Source of the DNA: Lates calcarifer
Taxonomy: Eukaryota; Chordata; Actinopteri; Centropomidae
Assembly: GCF_001640805.2 (NCBI RefSeq)
Contig: NC_066844.1
Span: 10,018,209-10,082,208, forward strand
DNA length: 64,000 bases
Direction: 5' to 3'
Shown here: piece after piece, positions 37,601-52,700 of the stretch
Layout: the number at the start of each line of letters is the position of its first letter
Position numbering within the stretch: the first letter of the stretch is position 1
Notes under the pieces: model-generated
What the model saw: the letters and a program-made list of their open reading frames with translations, nothing else
What the model was told of the DNA's origin: nothing
Database searches by the model: none
Made by a program: the position numbers and the translations under genes

Positions 37601-40600
37601 TATAGAAAGGTGTGTGCCTTTCTAAACTATGTTGAATCAATCAATCAAAAGGTCTGAAAACATGTTTTCACTTTTTGTTTTCATTAGGCGTTCCCGATCT
37701 GTAGACCTATAGGGGAAAAATGCTTTGATTCACCCATTTAAAATTAAATATACCAAACACTGAAGTATGCAAAAAGTGAAGGGGTCTAAATGTTCTCTAA
37801 AGCCACTCAGTTTTAAGAATCAAGAATTTAAGAAGACATATAGTATCTTGCTGCATTTTTTATCTTGTGCCACTTTAGCCTTTATGGTAATCTGACAGCA
37901 TTCTATTCAGATGTGTAAAATTGCCTTCAGACTTACCAAATGATGTGCATTTTTTGAAAGGGGCATTCTATTCAAATTTAGTCTTTAAAAGTTTGTTACC
38001 AGGCCCTAGTTAGTTCTCAGTGCCAGTGAAATTTTGCTCCATAGTGTTAATAGTAGTCCAGAATTTTACAGACAATGACAATATCATATGTTAATGTCTG
38101 GACCAAACCGGAAGGTCAGTGGTTTGATCCCTGACTCCTCCAGTATCCTTGGGCTAGTATCCAAGATACTGAACCCCACATTGCCTCTGATGTGGCATCG
38201 GAGTATGAAAGTGTGTATATGTGTTAGAGGGTACTTTGTATATATATAGAACAAGAGCTGTAAATGGGTGAATGTGACCTGTAGTGTGAAGTGCTCTTAG
38301 TGGTTGAAACAACTAGAAGAGCGCTATATAAGTACAGTCCATTTTTCATATTTCTTTTCTGTACTTAACTGCACAATAAGCACACTCAAACAAAACATAC
38401 AGTCCGTCAGCTGACCTGTAGATGAGCACAATAATGAGGACAATGAGGGCCACTATGGATGCCCCAACTCCGACTCCAATCTGGGCCTCCAGGGGAAAGG
38501 TAGACAGGCTTAAGTTGTCATACAGAACTTTACCAAGAGAAAAGTTCAGGTTGCCGATTTGGACCTGCAACACACACATACCACACAGGGCTCTTAATCA
38601 AAAAGTAAGAGGCTTCCAACAGCAGTGAATATCAATGTCAGGTGCTTACACAGTAACAACTCTCCTTTGCTGACTTTTCTGTGACTAGAAAGTAAAAGCA
38701 GGTGCACTCACAGTGAACTCTGGAAGATTGTCAGCGCCCTCTCGTTTCTTGCTGCTGGGTCCTGGTGCGGGCTGCTGAGGTGGGGGCTCACAGTAGAGAT
38801 GGTTTCTGGTCAAAGTCTTCACAGCACATACACCCTCCCCGACCAACACAACCACCTCTTCCTTAGTGATGGCCAAGTCCAGGTTTTCTCCCTGAAAACA
38901 CATGGACATCGAAAAGAGTTTAGATTTTATCTAGTTTAACTTCCAGTCCCTGTTGTCTGTTCTTAATGTGTAATGACAAAAATTACATATTAAACACTTT
39001 GTTAAATAGTTTGAGACCAAACAGTGCTGTTTTTGGTGGATGATTTCTGTTCAAATGGCCTGTTTGGACACATGCAGCACCCCAAAGAGGCAAAAGTGAC
39101 ATGAATTAACAGATACACCTGGTTATGGTTTTTAGTGAGTAGGACTAAGACGTCCAGAATGGCCTGTCTATCACTGTCTCTCCTCTTACCTCCAGCTGGA
39201 TGAAACTGCCAGGGTTGTATCTGTAGGCCTTCAAAGGTTCCTGCTGGTTCAGACGGCGTAGGACAGGGTTGGACTCATAGCTGAAGGCCTGGGGGTTCAC
39301 ACTGCTGAAGTCAAAGTGCAGGTTATCCAACAGAAATTCCACTGTGACCTTTGACCCCCAGATGGAGGAATCCACCATTGGAGAGCGGCACAGGATGAGG
39401 GAGGAGGAGTTCACCTCACAGCGCTCCATGAACTAATGAGATGAGGAGTGTACAGAAAATATGGTTAGTAAAAGGGAGTGGTAATGTGGTTTTCATCCGT
39501 TTTTAAAAGATGTTATTATGTCCAAACACACAGACCTGTTTGACAGAGCAGACTGGGTCTCCTGGACAGACAGGGTCAGAAACCATCCTGACCGGCCTTT
39601 CCAGTGTCCTCTGTGTGTCCTCCCTCTGCTCTGTACTCCACCTCCTCCTCCTCCTCCTCCTCCTCCTCATTTTGTTCTGGGTGATGGACTCGAAGGGAGT
39701 GACTGTCACTACCATCCGGGGCTCCTGTACCACGTCCAGATTGTGGCCTGACACAAAGATCAGTCGACCGCCACTAAAAAAGAGAAACCAAACAACTTAG
39801 GGAACAGGAGGGGCAAGGTGGGGAATTGATGATGAGACCATTAGACTTACCTCATGAAGCTCTTGGCTGGCATGGCATGGGTGATGTTGGGGTTTTGGGT
39901 GTAGCAGTAGGGTGAAGTGTGGAGGTGACGCTGGCTCCTGCCGTAATGCAGGGTGATCTGATGATCTCCTGTCTTATTGCTGCTGCCTGTCACACACTGA
40001 ACACTTGACCTCTGCACTTCTGATACACTGTGGAGACGTAGGAGGAAGAGGTGGAGGCACATAAGAGAGACAGACACTTTTACGCCAACGCTGTGATTTA
40101 AGAAGGGTCAGACTGACAAACTGAGAGAGGAAGCAGGCGATAGCGGGATCTACATTAAATCTGGCTTTGAACCAACAACAGACTCATCATCTTTCAACCA
40201 ATAAAACATGTCCACCTCTGTGTGTGTGTGTGTGTTTAAGTGTGTGTCTCACATGATACAGGGCACTCCTCCGACAGCGATGGTGAGGTCAGAGGGGCGG
40301 CCCGTCAGCAGGTTTCGCCCAGTGATTGTCAGGGATGTTCCTCCAGCCTTGGGTCCCCTTTCAGGTGACACCCCCATCACAAATGGGTCCTGACAGGGGA
40401 TAGGAAGGAAGAAGGAAGAAAAAGCAAGTTAGAATTGCATTAGCCACACAAACACACAGAGGAACTGCAAAAAGGGTTGTTGACTCCAGTCTCCCCTCCA
40501 TGGACATTATATACACCCAGCACTGCCAGAGGAAAGCACCTAATAGAAGTATCCTAAGGGACAAACATCACCCAGCTCATGCTCTGTTTCAGTGGGTGGA

Positions 40601-43600
40601 TTCAGGCTACAACCTGAGACACCGCAGGCCAGTGAGCATCTGCGCTCGCAGGGCTCGCCTCCAACACAGCTTCTTTTCAGCCACCACTGGCAAAAATGAG
40701 TGGCACAGGATATCAAAGAAGGATGGAACTAGCTCACTCCACAAATCACGTAACACTACAGATAATAGAGTTTACAACCCAAACTGGTGCAATAAAAATC
40801 TGACATGCTGCTATTGTACATATATTGCACATATTGTATGTACATATATACTTATTTTGTTTGTTTATATTTTATTTGATCTTTTATGTCTATGTTATGT
40901 TCTCTTATTGTTTCACATTGTGTTATATCATATTTTTTATATTGTATCTTTTTCAAGAAATCTTCAGCAACTCAGACAAACGCACAATAATTCCAATGTG
41001 CTTGTACTTACATGTACCTGTGCAAATGACAAATAAAGTCTCTAATCTAATCTAATCTAATCTAATTTAACCAGCTGAAAGGATAGCTCTCTTTGCAATT
41101 TATATTGCCCTGGGCTGAGGATCTGAGCCTGACTGATACAGTGGGAAATTTGCCATTTTAAGTTAATAGGTAAGAAAAAATTAGAGGAATGAAAAGCTAG
41201 ATAAGAAAAGATAAGTGCATGAGCAATTTAATTACCAGTATCACTATTGCACTATTGTTTGTCCACCAGAGAGCACTGCCAGTCCACTGTTGGCGACACA
41301 TTAATCACCATGGGTTCATCTTACACATTACAGGTCAGCTAAACAGAGATGGCATTTGTGGATCTGTGACTTCATGAGGAAGTGTTCATCAGTGTTATAA
41401 CACAGAGGGAGCTGAATCCCTTTGGGCTCCCAGTACTAGTGGTAGTGAGAACCTTGCTATAAATCACTCAGATTTTTCATTTATTTTTATTTTTTATGTA
41501 AAGGAAATTTTTAGGGGACTTATAGAATGAAGCACTGTATGTCAGACACGTTGACTTACTTACAAAGGTAAGGATGTTTTGGCCGGTAACTCCCACATTG
41601 TACATCACATATTCAAAAACCTTACATGCCTTATATCCCTGACTTTAACTGAATCTCATGATATGGGCCATGGCCAATTCCCTCTTTAATTTTAATAACA
41701 AAACTGCAAAATGTGCGCATTATGTTTCCACACCTTAATGGGTAAAATTTAACGTCCCTTGAACGAACAGGCTTGTTGTGCAATTTGCTGATGTTACTAT
41801 ATTCCATGCAGATCAGAAATCAGTTAGTCAATGAAATGTATCATTAACAGGTCAAATAATTTCAATAATCTTGTTAATGTCACCTATGGGGAAAATGTGT
41901 CAAATACTCTCTTTTCGGTCAGACAAAACCACCATTTTAAAAATTGTGATGGATTATTTTCACTATTTTCTGACATTTTATACACCAAATGACTGACTAA
42001 AAAAGAAATCCAGAGATTAACTGAAAATTTAAATAACTGTTAGCTGCAGGCTAGTTCCATGCTGATGAATGCTGATTTTATCATATTATGAAATCACCAG
42101 GCACAAGTTTAGTTTCTCTTATTTGTATTAACTACATGTCTCAGACATTTTAATGTTTTTTGTTTTGTTTTGTTTCCAACTTATGCAATAGCTATTTGCA
42201 GCTGCAACAACCTAATTTCCACAGATGAACAAAACCTGATCTAATACACAGTAATTACATTTAATCTAATGTACCTGGTAGCTGAATGTCTGGCTGGACA
42301 GGCCAAACTCTCCTCCACTCACTTTAACAGAGACAGGGCCCACCTTCTCTCCACCACTGGCTTGGGTCCTGCACACAATCCTGGAAGACATACATCACAC
42401 TTGGGATGGTTGTTTAAAAATGTACATACACCTTGAAAATTTAGCTGGACAACAGGTGAAACACTTTCCTTTTCACACTCCTATTTACTGAAGAAATCAT
42501 CTCAATCTACATCATATTCTATCAAATTCCTAAAAAAAAAAAAAAAAAAAATTAAGACAGAAACAGCCGGTCTGTACCTAGAGGAGACCTCATAGAGATG
42601 GGGGATGACAGTGCAGGCCACCCCTGCTACTGATACAGAGTCAAGGATATCTTCAGCCTTCTGGCCAAGGTTAGAACCTGAGATGGTCACCATGGTGCCT
42701 CCTTCCAACAGGCTGGAGAGAGGCTCAATCTGAGGCAAGTCAAAAAATGCTTTAGGTGACAAGAAACATTTGGGATGTTTATTGTAACCTTTCTATTGAT
42801 GTCTTATTTTCAAGTGCAAGTTTATCTCAGTTCCAATGCAAATATTGGTGGTAAAGAAACAGCTCTGATCTGAAATTAAAGAGGCAAGTGAGAGGTCTGT
42901 ACTCACTGAATGTATAACAGGAGCAGGGCACGTGTGCTGCACAGGTTCACTGCAGGAGTCTGAATACAAGCAACTGGCCTGAACAGTGCCACACCACACA
43001 CAACCATACTTCTCATCAGCTGTATAGCAGCGGCTGCAGTCAGATCGGCCAACAGAGCAGTTGTATAGAGTTACTGATGGGACAACAGACAGAGAGAGGC
43101 ATCACTCAATGTTTAAAGCTTTTGCCGGGTCATTGGATAAAAGACCTCTAACAATACTCAATGACAATAATCACAATATGATAACAAAGGAGCAGGTTTG
43201 CTTTAAAAGAGAGAATAAAATCTAATATAGCACAATCAAATTTAACTCTTGATTACTTTGACCTCACCATAAAGATCTGTAGAGCTGTCCACATGGAACG
43301 TGTCCCTCCTCTTCACATACACCATGGCATTGTATTCTTCTACTGGAGCTGAATATGTGTACTGGACAAACAGCAATGGTTTCATTTGAAGTAAAAGAAA
43401 TACACTCACTTAGTTCTTACACAGTCACAACGTAAGACATCAAAATAGACACAATGACTGAAACATTATCAGACCTGGTGTAATTGACAGGTGATGTCAA
43501 AGTCGAATGGATTCATATCATCAGTTTCCACGTAGGCATCCACCACCACTGTCTGCCCTTCAATGACCAACACACACTCATAGTCCAGCTCTGTGTCCTG

Positions 43601-43685
43601 TATACACAAAAAAACTTGTGTTTGGTATAGACATCACTGACCTGGCAAATAGAATCATTCCTGACATGTGTTGCAGCTGAGAGTC

Positions 43686-43735
<50 letters not shown>

Positions 43736-46700
43736 TGTTTGAGTGTACTTTGTACCTGATAGAGGTGCAGGTTGCGGGCCATTAAAGTGATCTTCCTCTC
43801 TGTTCTAACAGGGAGTAGTGATGAACCCTGGACCTTCTCCACACAGGGACAAGCTGAGGAACCCCAGCTGATGTAGGAGCCCTCATCCCCCTGTTGATCA
43901 ACATACACACACACAAGGTATTAAGTCCTCTCTTCTTCACTCTCTGGCTATGTTTGCATGCACACATGCACACACACACACACAATATTTCCATATAATT
44001 CTGGGAGGTGGTACTTTGACATACAAGTTAAACAAACCATTTACTGTTACTATTAAAGACACTATGTGTATTTTTTATGTGACTATATTATTTTTTTTGG
44101 AAATAAAAAATAAAAAATAATAAAAATTATTTGGAAATAAAAAATTATCCCACTTTTTTTTTATACTACAGCTTGGAGGGCATCAAATTTGGAAATTTAA
44201 TTCCTATAAGCTGAGCTGAGGATAGTTGCCTTAAGATTCCTGTTAAGATTCTGTTTTCCATCAAATGTCTTGTTTGTTAATGGGGGTTACTTGCCTTTTT
44301 TAAACACTCTATCTAGTCATTTTGAAACTAAGTATAGGATTAAATTGCTGTTCAGCCAATAACACAGGCTGTTTGATAAACTTATTGCATTTTTTCATTG
44401 TAATTCCAAACTGTGGAACCTAATGCCTACACATACATTGCATGCACAATTATTAGGCAAGTGCATATTTTGACCATATTATTTTTATGCATATTTCCCA
44501 ACTCCAAGCTATATAAACTTTGATGCTTATTGGATTTAAGCATCAGGTGTGTATTTGTGTAATGAGGGAGGGTGTGGCCTAAAGTGATCAATGCTCTATA
44601 TCAAGGTGTGCATAATTATGAGGCAGCTTTCTTTACCTCAGACAAAATGGGCCAAAAAAGAGATTTAACAGAATTAGAAAAGTCAAAAATTGTAAAATGC
44701 CTTTCAGAGGGACGCAGCACTCTTGAAGTAGCTAAGCTATTGAGGTGTGATCACCAAACAATCAAACGTTTTGTTGCAAATAGGCAACAGGGTTGCAAGA
44801 AATGTCTGGAGAAAAAAGACACAAATTAACTGCTAAAGACTTGAGAAGAATTAAACGTTAAACTACCAGGAACCCATTATCCTCCAGTGCTTCCAGAAAT
44901 GCAACCTACCTGGAGTGTCCCACTGTAAGGAAGGCTGAAACACGACCAGAAAGGTGGAGGTGGGGTACTGGTATGGGTTGATATTATTAAGAATGAGCTA
45001 GTTAGGACCTTTTTGTGTTGAAGATGGACTTAAAATCAACTCCCAAACCTACTGCCAGTTTTTAGAAGATACTTTCTTTCAAGCAGTGGTACAGTAAAAG
45101 TCTGCATCATTCAAGATGATTTTTATGCAGGACATTGCTCCATCACATGCATCAGTGCAAGAACTCCACTGCATGGCTAGCCAGCAAAGTCCTTAAGGAT
45201 GACAGAATAATGACATGGCCCCCTTCCTCACCTGACCTAAACCCTATTGAGAACTTGTGGGCCCTTCTTAAACGTGAGATTTACAGTTGAGAAAAGACAA
45301 TACACCTATTTGAACAGCATTTGGGGGGCTGTGGTTGCTGCTGCATGAACAGTTGATCGTCAACAGATTCAAGAAAATAACATTTGAGTTGTTAATTTGT
45401 TATTCTTACTCTGATAAATGAAAGCGAGATGGGAACATTTTAGTTTTTCATTTAGTTGCATAATCATTTTGCACATTAGTAGTTGCCTACTAATTGTCCA
45501 CACATGTATATATTCTCCTGAGAAAGCCAAAATTCACTTTTCCTTTGTTAAATTTTCAGGTTTGAGGTTTATTAACATTTTGGATTGGCTGTAGTTGTGA
45601 GCACTGTATTTGTTCAACAATAAAATGAATCCTCAGAAATACACTTGCCTAATAACTGTGTATGCAGTGTATTAGGTCTGTCCCTTTAATGAGAGCTTTT
45701 AAAAACCTGTGCTTTTTGTAGGTTACTTAATTGTTGTGCTTGATGCAATGTCTCTTTTATTGAGAGCCTTGTTTATGCTTTAATTGCAATTTAATCTGCA
45801 CAGCAAACAACCACTGTAGCTCACACTGAAGCAATCGTTTTTCTTGGGATCAGTCTGTAAAGCAAAACAACAAAAAGAACACAGGTATCAGATGGTAGGG
45901 GAGGAGCAGGGAAAAAAGGAAAAACCGTGAAGCTGGTCTGAGCTTTGTTCCCATAGTAGGAATAAATAGCCCAGTCAGGAGTTGGGAAAGTTGGGAGGCT
46001 GCTGAAGCTCTGAGAGGAAGAAGTTGTAGAAGAAGAAGAAGGAGGAGGCCAAAGGAAGGCCAAAGGAGGTGGCTGAACTCACCGGGAGGACAGCATCAGC
46101 TGGATCATACTGATAGTCCAGTTCTGAGTCAATGTCCAACAGGTGATAGGATGGAGGGGTGTGGTCAACATCACCATCACCTGATAACACAGTGGCAGCT
46201 GAAAATGTGGTTGTGTCATTTTCTGACTGGACAGCAACCTTAGCATGGTCATCCACTTCTTCCTTTGACCAGAGGAGCACCTCAGGGTCAGTACCTGGGC
46301 TTTCTGCATCTGTGCCATGTGTGGGCATTGGGATAGGTGTCTGGGTCAGGTCTAGGTAGAGGGAGGGCTCAGAGGTGGCTGGTTTGCCCACAGGGATAAG
46401 TGTGAGTGGGGGAAAGCCAGATGAAGCCAGTGTGGGATGCCCGGTGGGGCTCAGCGTTCCCTCAGCTTCATCGGTGTCCGTGTGAGGCGAGTCCGTTACC
46501 ACCTCCAGAGAAAAGTCTGGGATCATGAGAGGCATCGCAGGCTCCAGATCTCCACTTAGACCATCAGCCATAGTGACAGGCACCAACTCTGCAGCTACCA
46601 TGACAACACTGGGTGTAACTGCAGCACCTTTGGTGTTACTTTGGGTGACAACGACTAGCTCTCCTGCCTCAGTCCCTTCTGCCTTCCTGGTGATGCCCTC

Positions 46701-49700
46701 TGGAGGTGGAGGTGTGGTCAGGGCTGCTGTGGTGGGTGACAGGGTAGTGGCAGGCTGAGGGGATAAGATAGTGGATGGGTTGGTCAGCTCAGGGCTGATG
46801 GTGGTTGTGGGTGGAGCAGTAGGCTTAGGAGGGGTGGTTGGCTCCTGAGTGGGGGCTACAGTGACAGGGGCTATGGTGGTTGTTGTTGTAGGAAGAGTTG
46901 CTGTTGTTGTCGTAGAGGGAGTTGTGGTGGTTGACATAGTGGTGGTTGTTGGAGCAGTTGTTGTGGTACTGGGTGTTGTGATGACTTTATTAGGTTTAGT
47001 TGGGGGAGGAGCTGAGGTGGGGAGTTCAAACTGGGGGAGGGGGATGGGAAACAAAAGAGGAGAGAAATAAAACAGACAGAAAAAAAAACACACACACACA
47101 CAAAATAAAATGTAACGAACCAAAAATTGCAACTAAATATGATGCTGAACACATGAGCTGCTGTTATTATTGTTTATGACATAAGCACAATAATAGTAGT
47201 ATTGTATTGGCAAATGAGCCACAAGCAAACATTTGCTTCATACATTAATGAATGTACATTTATCTACTTATCATCAGGTCCTTAAAAATCAAAAATACTC
47301 CTCTTAAGTACTCTCAAAAATCAAATCTTTATTCTATTATTTTATTACTTTAACATAAAGGAGTGTATTAAAGGTATAATTTATACACTACTCATTTACA
47401 TTGTCTCGCCTCCTTAACTTCCTGTGAAGTTTGTTGTTTGCTGTTTTGATCACTAGCAGCACAATGAAGCTCTGTTTTTAAGGGTGGGTGCACGTTCGGA
47501 TGGTATCTCATGAAGGCGTGTAAGGACACACACCAGTGTGTGACACAATATGCATTCCTATCAATGTTTAGTGCCATTTCAGTATCATGCTAAGAAACAT
47601 AGCAATGCAACAGCAAAAAGGAAGGAAAGAAAATGAAAAGCAAGCTAGAAAACATTAGTGTAAACAATGTAGGTTGTAAAATATATATATTTATATATAT
47701 TTATGATCAGGAGCACCAGAAGATCTGCAATTGTGACTGGTAGTAAGCGACAATTGATTTATAATAATCTGACCATATAAGTAAACAATCTATGACGCAA
47801 GTGTCTACTGTCAGTTCTCATGTTTCCACAAATTACTGGTGGTTGTGTGAAACCCATGAGTTCAAGTATCTATGTGCTATTTTTCTGCTGCTGTAAAATT
47901 ACATGGCTGTAACTTACGTGTTGGTTGTAGATGATCACCCCCTCCTCACAGGTGGGCTTGTGGGTACACAAGTGTTGGTGAACACACCAGTTACAGCCCC
48001 ACTTGCTCAAAACACAACCGCGGCAACTGCAGAGAGAAATAACAAAATGTACAGATTAGAGATATAAAATAATATCCTCTGTGGACAGGAGAGGTAAACA
48101 ATGAGGCAGGGTTACAAACTCTGACAAGAAGAGTGTTGTGGTCTAATAGCAGTGGTATAGACCTATCTAAAGTAAGAGACAGGACAGGAGAAAAAGATAG
48201 ATAAGAATAGAGAAATAGAGAATACAACTGCTGTAGGCTGTGCTACACAAAGGAATCCAATTGCTGCCAATGTGCCCCACCGGTAAGAAAGATCAGTAAT
48301 CTAAATTAATTGGGCCTCAGTTTCTTATCAGAATGGTTGGAAGAAAAAAGGAAGGCTGCTACACCTGCAGCAGGAAACAGTTCTAGCTGTAGTTGAGTGG
48401 AAGTAGGGCTGAATCATGATTTTCTTGCTCAGAATTGAGATCGTGATTCTCTGTCACAATTTTTTTCAATATGTTTATTGCACTCATTTCCCAGATAGGC
48501 CTATATGAAGAGATGGAACAAAAAATATAGTACCTACAATTTCCTTGTGCCTATGGGAGCTTGACGGGTATAAACAGTGTAAGGCTCTAAGGCTGCCCCA
48601 TAAAGGTTGACTATTCGATGCATCAGTGACAAAGACCCTGATTGTCAGTCGACTACTCTTTACACTTTTTTTCAGCTGCCTTGCAGTTCACACATAGAGT
48701 ACTTTAGGAGCAACAGTGACAGGCTGTAACTTTTACTACCAGATCTTGTCTCAATATTAGTTAGAGACTCGATGAAAACAGAGGGTAGAGTTGCTCGGAA
48801 TTCTCTCCGCTCCAGTGAAAAATTGCTGCTGCAGTATCATAAAGTTGTAAAATACTTGGTTGAGCTGAAAGGGAGAGAGAGAAAGAAAGAAGAGAAAAAG
48901 AGTGAAAGAGAAAATGATAGAAGAAATGATAGAAGGTAGAATGGTAAAATGAACTAACTGCCAAACTAACTTTTCGGCATGAGCACAGTAGGGTGGGTTC
49001 TTACCACCATCAGCGGGGGTTTATTTTGGATTCATTTTGCCATTTTTATTTATCCTAACACAACTTCTGACTGACGCTGTCATTAGCCAGTGTCATTCAT
49101 TTGCTCTCACTGGGTTCATGTCTGTATCTGCTGGTCTGAATCACGTAGTGTAACGGCACATTGTCATTTGCTGAGGCAGAAGATAGGATAGCTATTTACC
49201 CTAAAAAGGCTTATCCATTAAGGGGGTGCTGGAGCCTATTCCAGCTGTCATTGGACCCTGTACAGATCGCCAGTCCATCACAGGGCCAACATATATAGAC
49301 AAAGAACCATTCACACCTAGGGGCAATTTAGAGTCACCAATTAACCTAAGCTACCCCGCGAAAACCCACGCAGGCACAGGGAGAACATGCAAACTCCACA
49401 CAGAAAAGCCCAAGGCTTGAACGCGGAACATTCTTGCTGTGAGGCGACAGTGCTAACCACTGTACCACCGTGCCGTCCCCTATTTTACAAAACCATGCAG
49501 ACAGAAATTCTGAATGACTACAGTCAATTTGGGTTAATTAACATGGATATATTTCATCAGAAGTTGAAAGTTAAAAAGTTCTATTTATTTTTTTTACACG
49601 TGCACACACTCCTTTATACACATATCTTTTGATACTTTTTATGTTTTTATTTACTCTTTTAAATATGTATATAAGAATTTAGTTTTTTTGCAATGAAGGG

Positions 49701-52700
49701 GACTACAAATAATTTTGTTGCTCTCTTGTATAATGAGATATATAAGATTCTTAGAAAATATTTGCAAATATGTAGTTGTGATTAATAACAGAGCGTTAAA
49801 TACAGCTTTATGAATTTCTTGTAACAGATATATTTGGATTATCATTTGCTTTTAAGCACACAGAAAGTTGCTCCTCAGTGTTATTTTCACTTTATCCATC
49901 ATTACAATTATTTAAACAAAGGTAACTCATGAAATAATCATTGAGCCCCACAGAAGAACAACTGTATGCAAAGATTTGCTTTAAGTGGCATAAACAAGTG
50001 ATTTATGAAAACTGGCAGCATTAAAACATTTTCTTATTTATAGAATTTCCTCTTTGGTATGAATAAGCATGATGCGGTTGTGAGATAATATTTAGCTCAC
50101 CATACAATCATTACCATGGCTTGCTAATTACTGAGAGTTTTAAAAGACTTTTATAATTTTATTGGCATTCAGGCACAGTAAGTTATAGGCTAAAGCTTAT
50201 ACATAAGACAGACAGGTGAGGGGCTGATCTGCAGTTAGTAATGAGCAGAGAGGGTCAGGAAGAGACGAATAGAACAGAACTAATAAATGATAAGTGGTAA
50301 CTCACGGCATGCTGCCAGACAGCTGCTTAACAGCCATGCAGTCATAGAAGATGAAATCCCTTGCTGTGACGGTGATGTCGCCGAAACGAAGAGACAATGT
50401 GACCGTAACAAAGTCTGAGAAGAACAAAACACAGAGAAAGATATCATGAGGAAGAGCTAAAACGTAGGGTAGGAGACATTTATACTTGGCTTACACATAA
50501 AGACTATGACATATTATGTTTTCAAGAGACTCAATCTATTCAACAGGGTGAGATTAAGTGGGAACCCTGCAGTTGAATGCTTTTGTCACTCAGTCCAGTT
50601 GCACTTAATTAGTGTAGTGAATTTGTGAGTTATGGCCAAAAACATGTTTTGTGAAGTTACAGTGACCTTGACCACCAAAATCTGATCAGTTAATCTTTGA
50701 GTCAAGGCAAAGTTTTGTGCCAAATTCGCCAAGCTTGAGATACCACATTAATATCACAGCCAAAAACATGTTTTATGAGGTCAAGACCAAGTTTCATAGG
50801 GGCCCTGGATATTGGAAACTAAATGAAGAATTACTAGAAGATAGTGATTTCACAGAAATAACAAACAAATTAATTTAAGATTTTTTTGGTGTTAAAAAAT
50901 GTAATCCAAAAACTATGTGGGAAGCTTTCAAATGCAGCCTGAGGGGACACTCTATTCAGTATAGTTAAATTAAGCATCGTTTGGAAAGAGAAAAAACATT
51001 GATGTCTGAGACAGACGGTTTAACACAAAAAGTTATATTGGACAAACTTGGAGTGCAAGGAAAGAGAATCAGCTGAGAAAGCTAACAAACATATTAGAGA
51101 AGTAGAATAGAATGGATAGAAAAGAGGGAGAAAGCGACTAAATACTTTTTTTTTGGCACATAAAAATACTGTGAAGAAAAATGTTTTGGAAATTAAAACA
51201 GAAAATTCAACTATTGAAAAACTATTGTAAGTTTTGCGAAACAACACAAATACCTTCCAAAATCATATTAATTTCAGAATGCTGCAGTGCATTTATCACA
51301 TTAAAATATTAGCTCCAACAATAACATTGCAAAGTGAAGAGAGAACAAAAAATAATCTTGTGAGGGACTTATTACAAAGGAGGAGTTATATCAAACTATT
51401 AGATCTTATGAGAAAGGTAAAAGTCCTGGAGCAGATAACACTGATTAGAGAGACTTTTAGCAAACCTTTTATGAAGGTATCAAGACTCTTTTGCTGAATG
51501 TCTTGCAAAGAGACTTAAAAAAAAATTCATCCAGATGAGTGTGGCTCGTTACAACAGTAGATCTATCAATAAGTATTTCAGACAGAGTCGAACAAAGGTT
51601 ATTTTCTACATATCTTCTTATTATAGCAATAAAAAGCTCAAAAAATAAAAATGGATTAAAGCTGCACGGGCCCTCGCACGCTGCACCCTTCGGGTCAGGT
51701 CGTACAACACGCTTCTGCAATGGCGATGACTGCAGGACACAGAACTAATGAGTCAAAAGTCACTTATTGCATCCATCAGTCGCACATTTCCATCATGGAC
51801 AAAGGCAGCCACCTGCACAGACAGACCCTAAGAGGGGCTCCAGCCTCTTTCCTTTTGCCCTCAAACTTCATAAGTACTCTCGCCACTTTCTCACCAAATG
51901 TGAAATAGATCTGTATCAAGCTGATGGGAGGAGTACATTGATGTGTCATTTCCTGTTTCCATTAGGTGGCACTGTGACTGCAGCTGAATATTGTCATGTA
52001 GATGTGTTCAGGCATATGGGAGTTACAACAACTTCCTGTTTCATGGCGAAGCATCCAGATTGGATGTATTTACATATGCATATTTAACTATTCAACTATT
52101 TATAATTATGCAGATGTGTATTTGCAACGTATATGTGTATGTACATGTTTATCTGTATCTATGTATATCTGCATGTATGTATGCTATATATATACCAGTC
52201 AAAGGTTTGGACACATGTTTTCATTCAGTGGTTTTTCTTCATTTTTTATATTTTCTACATTATATTATTATATATTATTAATATATACTGGTTAAGTGTG
52301 CAAGTGTAATTTTGAATAAATCACTAACAGTCACCAGCAAAGCACCCCCACACCATCACACCACTTCCTCTAGGCCCCATGGTCACCTTTTGTGCATCTC
52401 ACAAGACATGTCAGGTGGGACAAAAAAATCTCATCAGACCAAAGAACAGATTTCACTGGTCTAATGTCTATTCCTTGTATTTCTTGTCCCAAGCAAATTC
52501 ACGCAGTCTCCTCTGAACATCTGATGTGTCTGCTACTTGAACTCTTTGAAACATTTATGTGGGCTCTAATCTGAGGTGCTGCTAATTTGCATTTTCTGAG
52601 GCTCGTAACATCCTCTGCAGCAGAGGTAACTCTTGGTATCCCTTTAAAGTAATGATGGACTACTATATTAACTGTGTGACGACCCCATGACCCCTTCCTC

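Noticed and set aside
38104..38342. A tRNA gene, suggested by the B-box at 38104-38342 (and likewise 49213-49486)
   Set aside because: The B-box and A-box-like sequences belong to SINE-type repeats; no cloverleaf can be drawn.
45900..46082. Continuation of the mucin-like frame past 46083 towards 45975
   Set aside because: A clean donor (CCG|GTGAGT) lies at 46082/46083 and the next exon joins in frame, so the extra codons are intronic.
46159..47070. Valine- and serine-rich plus-strand frames opposite the mucin-like exon
   Set aside because: They are antisense shadows of the Thr/Pro codon repeats.
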